Position numbers and translations under genes: made by a program
In this document: piece by piece, positions 35,244-42,107 of the stretch
How positions within the stretch are numbered: position 1 is the stretch's first letter
Layout: the number at the start of each line of letters is the position of its first letter
The notes under the pieces: generated by a model
What the model saw: only the letters and a program-made list of their open reading frames with translations
Database searches by the model: none
Told to the model about the DNA's origin: nothing
Origin: DATJLY01 sp035604615
GTDB taxonomy: Bacteria; Pseudomonadota; Alphaproteobacteria; ATCC43930; CGMCC-115725
Length of the DNA: 64,000 bases
Direction: 5' to 3'
NCBI GenBank assembly: GCA_035604615.1
Contig: DATNID010000045.1
Span: 1 to 64,000 of the forward strand

Positions 35244-37181
35244 CTACTCGTTCCCGCCTTCGACCGAACGGATGAACATCCCCGCCGCCACGCCGCGCAT
35301 CAGCATTCGGCGATACTTGAGGGCGACCTCGGTGCGGTGCCAGCCTTCGGTCGGCCAGTTTTCGACCAGCCGCTTGAGGCGCGGCAGGTCGAGGGTGCGC
35401 CGCGCCGAGGCGGATTGCTCAAGGCGCTCGATCTCGGCCGCCACCTCCGCCCGGGCGGCGTCGAGGCCGACATGCCAGTCGGCCGCCTGATAGCCGCGCT
35501 TGCGCGCGACCAGCTCGGCAGTGGGCAGGATGGGTTCGAACATGCGCCGGTAGAGGAACTTGGTCTCGCCGTGGCGCAGATATTGGTCCTCGGGGATGCC
35601 GAGGCAGAATTCGACCAGGCGGCGGTCGCTCATCGGGTCTCTCATCTCGACGCCCCAGCCGGCGAGATAGCCGGTGCGGAAATCGCCGCCGTCATGGGTT
35701 TCGAATACCGTCCGGCGCATCAGGCGGCCATCGCCGAAGGGACGAAAGCTGAGCTCCCGGTCGCATTGCCGCGCGACCGCCTCGAGATCGACCTCGGCCG
35801 CGAGCGCCGGATTGATCGCGGAATAGTTGCCAAGCTCCCCGGCGCCCCGCCGCTCCCGGCGTAGCCACCAGCGCCACAGCGGGATCGGCATGAACGGGCC
35901 GACCGCGGCGTCGAAGAGACGGCGACGGTCGAACCCGCGGCGCCTGAGCGCGGCGACCTCATGCGCGAGGGCCAGCCAATGCCCGGTGCCCAACAGCGCG
36001 GCGAGGCGCGGGATGCCGGTGTAGCTGATCGTCATATTGCCGAAATCGCCGACCAGGAGGACGCGGATGCGGCGCTCCCGCGCTGCCTCGAGGTTGCGCT
36101 CGACCCACACCTGGTTCGCCACGTTCTGCACCGGGCGCCCGAACAGAAGACGGCTGTGGCCGAGCCCCGCGAACGGCGTCCGCCCGTCGGAGCGGATGAC
36201 GACATGGCGAACATTGCCGAAGCGCGCCGCAATCGCGGCGGCATAGGGACTCTCGTCGGCGATGCGCTGGCCCGGCTCGGGATCGGCGTAGCCCTCGGGT
36301 GGCGCCGCGGTGAAGGTGGTAAGGCCTTGCGGTACCGCATCGAGCAGCCGCGCCGCGGTCGCGGTCACGGCCGCGCTGTCGCAGCCGCCGCTGAGCTGGC
36401 AGCCGATCGGATGGATCGAGCGCAGGCGCGCCGCCACCGCGCGGTCGAAATGCTCGCGCGCCGCCTCGACATAATCGGAATCGCGCGCGAGCCGGATGCG
36501 CGCGGCGATATCGAGCCGCCAATAGCGCTCGACCTTGACGCCGTCGCGGTCGGCCCACAGGCAACGGCCCGGCGGCAGGCAGGATATGCCGCGATAGAAC
36601 GTGACGTTCTCGTCGCCGTCGAGCAGCGCCAGCGCGCGCGCGATGCGCCGCTCGTCGAGCGCCAGCGGCACGTCGGGCAAGGCGAACAGAGCGTTGGCGG
36701 TAGTGGCGAAGGCCAGGAAGCCCGGCGCGCGGTGAAAATAAAGCGGCGGCCCCTCGACCTGGCTGCGGGCGCAGAAGAGGCGCCGCTCGCGCGCGTCCCA
36801 CACCGCGAACGTGAACTCGCCGACGATGCGGTCGAGCGCCGGCGCGGCCCAGCGCTCGTAAGCCTTCATCAGCATCTCGCTGTCGGCCATGGTGCGCCGC
36901 CGGACCGGCTCGATCCCCAGCGCGTCCGCGAGCTCGTCGCGATTGTCGATGCGCGCGTTCGCGACCATGACGAGCGTGCCATCGCGCCCGCGCCACGGCT
37001 GACGGTCGAAACGGTCCTCCGGCAGCAGCGCCAACTGGCGCATGCCCAGCGCCACCGCGCCGTCATGCCAGAGGAATTCGCGGTCCGGCCCGAGCATGGC
37101 GAGCGGGCGCATCATGCGCTCGAGATCGGCCTTGGCGTCGGGCCGGCCGTCGAAGCGCACGATGCCGGCGATCGCGCTCAC
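35244..37181 (-). CDS. Lasso peptide cyclase (asparagine-synthetase-like, protein C)
   Basis: The 645-residue protein resembles asparagine synthetase B. An N-terminal glutamine-amidotransferase-like domain (about 1-190) begins S-A-I-A-G-I-V and lacks the catalytic Cys2, as in lasso cyclases that need no ammonia. The ATP-pyrophosphatase domain follows with S-G-G-C-D-S at 264-269. Late segments include L-V-G-D-F-G-N and the conserved R-D-P-M-S-D-R-R-L-V-E-F. Lasso cyclases adenylate an Asp or Glu side chain and close a macrolactam with the core N-terminus. The GTG at 37181 overlaps the B2 stop by four bases. Ordinary asparagine synthesis is less likely given the missing Cys and the neighbours. 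Confidence 0.88.
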   Translation of the reverse strand: MSAIAGIVRFDGRPDAKADLERMMRPLAMLGPDREFLWHDGAVALGMRQLALLPEDRFDRQPWRGRDGTLVMVANARIDNRDELADALGIEPVRRRTMADSEMLMKAYERWAAPALDRIVGEFTFAVWDARERRLFCARSQVEGPPLYFHRAPGFLAFATTANALFALPDVPLALDERRIARALALLDGDENVTFYRGISCLPPGRCLWADRDGVKVERYWRLDIAARIRLARDSDYVEAAREHFDRAVAARLRSIHPIGCQLSGGCDSAAVTATAARLLDAVPQGLTTFTAAPPEGYADPEPGQRIADESPYAAAIAARFGNVRHVVIRSDGRTPFAGLGHSRLLFGRPVQNVANQVWVERNLEAARERRIRVLLVGDFGNMTISYTGIPRLAALLGTGHWLALAHEVAALRRRGFDRRRLFDAAVGPFMPIPLWRWWLRRERRGAGELGNYSAINPALAAEVDLEAVARQCDRELSFRPFGDGRLMRRTVFETHDGGDFRTGYLAGWGVEMRDPMSDRRLVEFCLGIPEDQYLRHGETKFLYRRMFEPILPTAELVARKRGYQAADWHVGLDAARAEVAAEIERLEQSASARRTLDLPRLKRLVENWPTEGWHRTEVALKYRRMLMRGVAAGMFIRSVEGGNE

Positions 37182-37648
37182 GACGGGCTTCCGGCCGACC
37201 GGGCGAGGGGATCGGACCGAAGCGGGAAGGTGGTCATCACGGTGAAGCGCGCAGCGGTCTCGCATCCCACCACGGGCAGCGCTCCGGCCCGGACCCAGAC
37301 ATGCGCCTCGATCCCGCCATCCGCTGTCTTCGCCACGCCGTAGTAAAGCGTGCTCGGCACGCGCCGGCGCCGCAGCATGAGATGGGCGGCGATGGCCTGG
37401 GGAAAGCACACCATGCTCACCGGGCCGTTGCGCGCGCCCGAGAGCACGGCCCAGCGCACGCGGCCGACGATCGTCGACGCCTCGGCCTCGCCGGGCCCGT
37501 GATCGACCGGGCGGAACAGGATGCGCACCAAGGTCCGGAACGGCAGCAGCTTGAGCGCCGCGCGCGCGAGCAGCAGCAGCAGCGAGGCTTCGACCAGCAG
37601 CCTGCGGTCGGCGGGAGCGATGCGGAAGAATTTAGCGACCTTGCCCAT
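37178..37648 (-). CDS. Lasso peptide biosynthesis B2 protein (leader peptidase)
   Basis: The 156-residue protein matches the transglutaminase-like B2 family. Two partly hydrophobic helices span about 15-45. Cys81 (V-C-F-P-Q-A-I-A-A-H) and His116 (E-A-H-V-W-V) are at the spacing of the catalytic Cys and His. The third acidic residue expected about 12 residues after the His is not obvious; the segment there reads V-V-G-C-E. B2 removes the leader peptide before cyclisation. The ATG at 37648 overlaps the upstream PqqD-like gene by 17 bases, and the stop overlaps the cyclase start. Confidence 0.88.
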   Translation of the reverse strand: MGKVAKFFRIAPADRRLLVEASLLLLLARAALKLLPFRTLVRILFRPVDHGPGEAEASTIVGRVRWAVLSGARNGPVSMVCFPQAIAAHLMLRRRRVPSTLYYGVAKTADGGIEAHVWVRAGALPVVGCETAARFTVMTTFPLRSDPLARSAGSPS

Positions 37649-37937
37649 CGCCGATCGTGACCAGCCCTTCGCGCGCCAGCTCGGACAGCAACTGCAGCAC
37701 GTCCCGCCGGCAGGTTTCGGCATCGACGTCGTATTCCTCGACCAGCGCGGCGCAGACGTCGCGCACCGCGGCGGGCGTCTCGATCAGCACCCAGACCCGC
37801 GTGCCGATCGTATCGAAGCCATAGCACTGGCCCCGCTCTATGCTCATCAGGACGGCCTCGCCATCGACCTCGGTCGCGATCACGTCCTGGGCGCGCGCGA
37901 TGACGCTGGTCTCGGAAATGGACGAATCCGTCACCAT
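37632..37937 (-). CDS. PqqD-like RiPP recognition element (lasso B1)
   Basis: The 101-residue protein has the PqqD fold pattern: V-I-A-T-E-V-D-G-E-A-V-L-M-S, then G-Q-C-Y-G-F-D-T-I-G-T-R-V-W, and a helical tail with V-C-A-A-L-V-E-E-Y-D-V-D. In lasso systems the stand-alone B1 protein binds the precursor leader and presents it to B2. The length fits B1 proteins (80-110 residues). The start is ATG 37937 or GTG 37934, with AGGTGGA directly upstream. It lies ten bases after the sulfotransferase gene and overlaps the B2 gene, the usual B1-B2 order. Confidence 0.9.
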   Translation of the reverse strand: MVTDSSISETSVIARAQDVIATEVDGEAVLMSIERGQCYGFDTIGTRVWVLIETPAAVRDVCAALVEEYDVDAETCRRDVLQLLSELAREGLVTIGDGQGR

Positions 37938-37947
37938 TCCACCTCAT

Positions 37948-38823
37948 TCAATAAAGCGGGCGGCCGTCGGGATCGAGATAGCCCAGCCGGCGCATCGTCA
38001 CGCCATGGTTTGCCACGATGCGCTCCGCCTGCGCCGGGGTCAAATGGTCGCGCCAGCCGCCGACGCGGCCCTCGCGGAAGAATCGCTCCATCTTGTAGGG
38101 CTTCTCGGCGAATCCCCTGTGCTCCTCCTCGTCGCGCAGCCGGTCGAAGCTCGCCGCCGCGAGCGCGTTGCGGATGCGGCGCTCGGCGTCGGGGAGCGCG
38201 AGAAACCGCACCGCCGCCGAGAAGGTCTCATAGGCCCGTGCCGTCATGTCCTCGTAGCGCACGAGATGGCAGCCGAGCTCCGGATCGTCGATCCAGCTCT
38301 CGACATGTCCGCTCCAGCTCGAGAGGCGCTGGCGAAGCTGCTGCGGCAACCGCTCTGTCTCGCTCGAGAAGGCGAAATTGCGGTCGCCCATCCAGTCGAT
38401 CGCCCGGTCGAAGGAGATGCCGGAATGGAACGCGAACGATACCGCCACGTCGAGCGGATTGCGCACGATGTAGATGACGGCGCGCGTCACCGCGGGCGGG
38501 ATCAGCCTCTCGCCCGCCCGGGTCGGCAGATTGGCGTCGTGGACCTTGACGAAGATCGGCCGGGTCGCGCACGCGGACACGGCCTCGTAGACAAGCGGCC
38601 GCAGCGCGTCGATCTCGTCCGGCAGCAGGTCCGAGGCATCGAGCCCGGAGAGCTGGTCGAACGCCAAGCGCTCGGAGGCGATGCCCAACCCGTCCTGGAG
38701 GTGGCGGCCGATGTCGTTGATGCTGAAGCTCGCGCGATCCTCGCGCAGGAGATGCGCCAGAAACACCCTCATCCAGGTGTTGCCGGATTTTGGATATGAG
38801 GCAAGCCAGACGATTCCGCTCAT
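37948..38823 (-). CDS. Sulfotransferase (PAPS-dependent) in the lasso cassette
   Basis: The 291-residue protein has W-L-A-S-Y-P-K-S-G-N-T-W at the N-terminus, the phosphosulfate loop, and Y-I-V-R-N-P-L-D-V-A-V-S-F near 120 for 3'-phosphate binding. The G-x-W-x-D-H-L near residue 255 (G-G-W-R-D-H-L) is the usual sulfotransferase-1 end motif. It would sulfate a hydroxyl, either on the lasso peptide or on the polysaccharide. Its position between the exporter and B1 genes, overlapping the exporter gene end by ATGA, favours the peptide (inference). Sulfotransferases are known beside some kinase-bearing lasso clusters. Confidence 0.87.
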   Translation of the reverse strand: MSGIVWLASYPKSGNTWMRVFLAHLLREDRASFSINDIGRHLQDGLGIASERLAFDQLSGLDASDLLPDEIDALRPLVYEAVSACATRPIFVKVHDANLPTRAGERLIPPAVTRAVIYIVRNPLDVAVSFAFHSGISFDRAIDWMGDRNFAFSSETERLPQQLRQRLSSWSGHVESWIDDPELGCHLVRYEDMTARAYETFSAAVRFLALPDAERRIRNALAAASFDRLRDEEEHRGFAEKPYKMERFFREGRVGGWRDHLTPAQAERIVANHGVTMRRLGYLDPDGRPLY

Positions 38824-40709
38824 CCGAGGAGCTCCGGCACGTCGTGGCCGGCGCCGGCGCGCAGCAAGGCGGCAAAGCTTCCTTCATCGGCCAGCCGCAA
38901 CTCGTCCCAGCGGCCCGTTTGAACCGCCCGTCCGCCCTCGACCACGACGATCCGGTCGGCGCGGCGGACGGTCGAGAGGCGGTGCGCGATCACGATCACG
39001 GTCGCGCGACCATGCAGGCGGTCGATGGCGGCGCCGATTGCGTTCTCGGTCTCGGTGTCGAGCGCACTCGTCGCCTCGTCGAGGATGAGGAGGGTCGGGC
39101 GCCGAATCAGCGCGCGGGCAACGGCCAGGCGCTGGCGCTCGCCGCCGGAAATCCGCGTGCCGCGCTCGCCGACGATGGTGTCGAGTCCCTGCGGCAGCCG
39201 CGCGACGAACCGGTCGGCGGCGGCGAGCGCGAGCGCCTGATCGAGGTCCTCCTCGCGCGCCTCGGGCGCGGCCCACAACAGATTGGCACGGATCGTGTCG
39301 TGAAACAGGAAATTCTCCTGCGGCACATAGGCGATGCTGCGCCGCCACCGGGCCAGCCCCACCGTATCCAGCGGCACGCCGTCGATCAGCACCTGTCCCG
39401 CGTCGGGCGTGATGAGGCCCATCACCAGGTCGGCGAGCGTGCTCTTGCCCGCGCCCGACCGCCCGACGATGGCGGTGATCGATCCCGCCGGTATTGCGAG
39501 GTCGATGTCGGACAGCGCCTCCACGTCCCGGTCCTTGTCATAGCGAAAGCGGACGCCGACGAGCCGGATGTCGCGCGCGAGCGAAAGCCGCCCGGCGGGC
39601 GACGATGCGAGCGGCTCGGCCGCCGCGGTCGCGCGCGCCTCGAGATCGCGCCACTCGGCGAAGATCGGCAGCATGCCGAGAACCGACCGTGCCGCCGTTT
39701 GCATGTCGGGGATGAGGGGCAGGAGGCGCGAGAAGATCGCCACCGTGACGACCAGCGTCGCCGTATCGAGCTGGGCGAACTGCTCCGCGGCGAGGACATA
39801 GAGGCCGAGCGCCACGCCGACGCCGATCTGGATCGCCATGCGCGTACCGGTCCCGCCGGCGGCGAAAGCGTAGGTGCGGCGGTGCTGCTCGGCCACGATG
39901 CGGTCGAGCGCGGCGATATGCTGGTCCTCGAGATTATGGCTCTTCGACAGTTTGAGTCCGTCCAGCAGCCGCGCGATTTCGGTCGAGGCGCTGCGATTGG
40001 CCTTCGCGACCTCGCCGGCGATGCCATAGGCCGTGCCGATGGATCGGCGCAGCAGCAGGAAGGCGACCGCGGCCACCGCCATCGCCGCGAGCGTCAGTCG
40101 CGGCGCCAGCCGGAGAGCAATCGCGATCTGAACCAGGGCCACCGTGAGATTGGCCGGCAGGTGGAGGAAGAAACTCGTGCCGGCGCCGATGCGGTCGATA
40201 TCGATGGTCAGCACCTTGGCGATGTCGGAAACCCGCTCGCGGACGAGCAGCTGCCAGTCGGCGTGCGCCACCGCGCGGTAGAGCCGGCGACGGAGCGCGT
40301 CGGTGAAATCGAGCCGCAGCCGGACCAGGGCCAATTCGCGCGCGCGCAGGACGACCGCGCGCAAGCCGACGAGCGCGATGAAGATCGTCACCAGCACGGG
40401 CAGCGACAAGGGCAGGCCCACGGCGGCGAAGAGACGCTGCGCCATGCCGGCGCTCCGCGGCGCACTGCCGTCGAAGAATGCGACGATCGGCACCAGCAGA
40501 GCGAGCCCGATTCCCTCGGTGAGCGCGCCGGCGAGCACGAGGGCGATGCCGCCGGCGATGCGCGCGCGCGGCACGGCGCGGACGAAGACGAGAAGGTATG
40601 CCGAGAGCTGGCGGCGCGCCGAGGCTGCCCCTGTCACGCGGGCATCGTCGCGCGCGCCGACGGCGCCGTCCTGCGGCAAGGGCGGTGCGGTTTCGCCCCG
40701 CAGCGCCAT
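38820..40709 (-). CDS. ABC exporter (fused permease and ATPase), lasso protein D type
   Basis: The 629-residue half-transporter has a six-helix membrane domain (about 35-330) and a C-terminal ATPase. The ATPase has Walker A G-R-S-G-A-G-K-S-T, signature S-G-G-E-R-Q-R-L, Walker B L-L-I-L-D-E-A-T-S and the H-loop I-A-H-R-L-S. No N-terminal C39 peptidase domain is present, as expected when B2 removes the leader. Lasso D proteins export the mature peptide and give immunity. The ATG at 40709 overlaps the kinase stop by four bases. It could instead export another product, but gene order supports the peptide. Confidence 0.88.
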   Translation of the reverse strand: MALRGETAPPLPQDGAVGARDDARVTGAASARRQLSAYLLVFVRAVPRARIAGGIALVLAGALTEGIGLALLVPIVAFFDGSAPRSAGMAQRLFAAVGLPLSLPVLVTIFIALVGLRAVVLRARELALVRLRLDFTDALRRRLYRAVAHADWQLLVRERVSDIAKVLTIDIDRIGAGTSFFLHLPANLTVALVQIAIALRLAPRLTLAAMAVAAVAFLLLRRSIGTAYGIAGEVAKANRSASTEIARLLDGLKLSKSHNLEDQHIAALDRIVAEQHRRTYAFAAGGTGTRMAIQIGVGVALGLYVLAAEQFAQLDTATLVVTVAIFSRLLPLIPDMQTAARSVLGMLPIFAEWRDLEARATAAAEPLASSPAGRLSLARDIRLVGVRFRYDKDRDVEALSDIDLAIPAGSITAIVGRSGAGKSTLADLVMGLITPDAGQVLIDGVPLDTVGLARWRRSIAYVPQENFLFHDTIRANLLWAAPEAREEDLDQALALAAADRFVARLPQGLDTIVGERGTRISGGERQRLAVARALIRRPTLLILDEATSALDTETENAIGAAIDRLHGRATVIVIAHRLSTVRRADRIVVVEGGRAVQTGRWDELRLADEGSFAALLRAGAGHDVPELLG

Positions 40710-41638
40710 CACGCGCCGCCGTCGAGGAAGTGCCGTTCGAGCGCGTCGGCCTGCGCCGCGAAGCGCTCGAAGCCCCAGCCGCGTCCGACCGCGAACATGG
40801 GAACCTGCTTCAGCAGCACCGCGCATTGCTGGAAATGCGCCTGCGCGCGGCCCAGCGGCGCAAGCAGGTGCTGGCGATAGGTATGGTTGAGAATGTCATC
40901 GAACGCCGCCGCGCCCGACAAGCGCTCGATTCCCTCGCGCTGCGGCAGGCGAGCGACGTGGAGGTTATAGACCCGCATCAGCGGCACAGGCTTGTCCTCG
41001 GCACGACCGCCAAGCGGCACGTGATACTTTTGCAGTCCGTCGCGGACGGTCTCGAGATCGCCGGGATCGCGTCCCAGCGCCCTTAGCGCATCGAGCCACA
41101 GCTTCATCTTGGGCACGCCGGGCCAGGCGAGCGGCGGTCCCTTCGGCGGGAAGCTCAGCACGCAGATGTCATCGGCCAGGACGGTATAGCCGCGGTCGCC
41201 GTAATGGGCCGCCAGCGTCGACTTTCCCGCGCGCGAACGCCCTGCGAAGGCGATGCACCGTCCCGCCACCTCGATGGCGCTGGCATGGAGCGGCAGAAGC
41301 CCGCGCTGATGGCACAACACGCCGAACACGGTTCCCAGGAGGAACAGCCGCACGTCGCGTTCCGAGCTTCGTGCATCGGGCTCGACGATGATCTCGGCGC
41401 CGCCGCGCACGCGGTAGCGCGCGACGTCACGCACCTCCAGGAGATAGTCGTTGGCCGCCGCCTGGTAGGTCGGGCCGGTATGGCGTGGTTCGGCGACGCC
41501 GGATCCGGCCTCGCCGATCCTGATTTCGATTGTCGGCGCGGCTGCATCGTCGCCGGCCAGCGCGAGTCCGGGAAGAGGCAGGTCCGAGCGAAGGTGCAGG
41601 CCACAGACGTAATAATCCTCGGCCGAATTCTGCGCCAC
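40709..41638 (-). CDS. HPr-kinase-like peptide kinase (lasso tail kinase type)
   Basis: The 309-residue protein has L-H-A-S-A-I-E near residue 118, Walker A G-R-S-R-A-G-K-S-T at 133-141 and L-A-D-D-I-C near 155. These are the catalytic blocks of the HprK family. It lacks the rest of a true HPr kinase/phosphorylase and HPr is not encoded nearby. Related kinases in lasso clusters such as that of paeninodin phosphorylate the hydroxyl of the precursor's C-terminal Ser. The candidate precursor here also ends in Ser. It is the first gene of the minus-strand cassette and diverges from the precursor gene with 224 bases between. Confidence 0.82.
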   Translation of the reverse strand: MAQNSAEDYYVCGLHLRSDLPLPGLALAGDDAAAPTIEIRIGEAGSGVAEPRHTGPTYQAAANDYLLEVRDVARYRVRGGAEIIVEPDARSSERDVRLFLLGTVFGVLCHQRGLLPLHASAIEVAGRCIAFAGRSRAGKSTLAAHYGDRGYTVLADDICVLSFPPKGPPLAWPGVPKMKLWLDALRALGRDPGDLETVRDGLQKYHVPLGGRAEDKPVPLMRVYNLHVARLPQREGIERLSGAAAFDDILNHTYRQHLLAPLGRAQAHFQQCAVLLKQVPMFAVGRGWGFERFAAQADALERHFLDGGA

Positions 41639-41800
41639 AGCTCTGCCTCTCCATTTCGTCGCAAGGCATCGCGCCGGTCTTGCCGAGTGTCGCGGTCCCG
41701 CGGACGCGGTTTCATCCTTGCCACATCCGCAAGCCCATTTCCATAGGTATGTGCGGCCAGATCAACAACTTACGAGCGCTCTGCCGCCCCGAGATTTGCG

Positions 41801-41854
41801 TTGCCTTCGGGGAAATCGTGAGATATAGGTATAAATGATCGTTTGAGTGGGGGA
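41801..41854 (+). promoter_or_regulatory. Possible promoter and ribosome site of the precursor gene
   Basis: TTGCCT (41801-41806) with TATAGG (41825-41830, 18-base spacing), and a nearby TATAAAT at 41830-41836, lie upstream. GGGGGA at 41849-41854 is a ribosome site 8 bases before the ATG at 41863. The remaining divergent gap (41639-41800) shows nothing distinctive. Confidence 0.35.
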
Positions 41855-41862
41855 CGTGTTCC

Positions 41863-42048
41863 ATGACGATGCGTGACGATGTACCCGTGTCGATCCAGGA
41901 TGGAAACGGCGAGTTCGGTACGGGCGACCGCAAGAAAGCTTGGCACGCCCCATCGATCTCCCGCCTCGACGGGCGCAGCGCCCGAGGCAGTACCGGGGGA
42001 TCGTCGGACGGTGGCGGCCATTTGACTGAATCGTCGGCCGCTTCCTGA
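41863..42048 (+). CDS. Candidate lasso-type RiPP precursor peptide
   Basis: The 61-residue peptide has a polar leader with K-K-A-W-H-A-P-S-I-S-R-L at about 24-35. This fits the Y/W-x2-P-x-[LI] recognition motif bound by B1 proteins (Trp27, Pro30, Ile32). The Gly/Ser-rich C-terminal region ends in Ser61. The only Gly-to-acid spacing that suits a lasso ring is Gly42 to Asp49 (an 8-residue ring with a 20-residue core). The usual Thr at -2 would instead point to a core from Gly46, which has no Asp/Glu at 7-9. The peptide is divergent from the kinase and preceded by a good ribosome site. It is an inference from position and motif, not proven. Confidence 0.6.
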   Translation: MTMRDDVPVSIQDGNGEFGTGDRKKAWHAPSISRLDGRSARGSTGGSSDGGGHLTESSAAS

Positions 42049-42061
42049 CCCATTGGTCGAT

Positions 42062-42104
42062 GATCGGCCAAGCCGATCTGGTTTCCGGTCACCGCTGAGA
42101 CCGG
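42062..42104. terminator. Two hairpins between the precursor and the beta-helix genes
   Basis: GATCGGC/GCCGATC (42062-42068 and 42072-42078, 3-base loop) and CCGGTC/GACCGG (42085-42090 and 42099-42104) lie between the convergent gene ends at 42048 and 42108. Neither has a clear T-run, so a terminator role is inferred. Confidence 0.4.
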
Positions 42105-42107
42105 CTT

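Noticed and set aside
35244..37181. Considered as an ordinary housekeeping asparagine synthetase
   Set aside because: It lacks the glutaminase Cys2 and is coupled to B1 and B2 genes, which fits a lasso cyclase.
41712..42092. Minus-strand open frame opposite the candidate precursor
   Set aside because: It has no ribosome site, no family resemblance and no RiPP leader motif. The plus-strand frame has a ribosome site and the W-x2-P-x-I motif.
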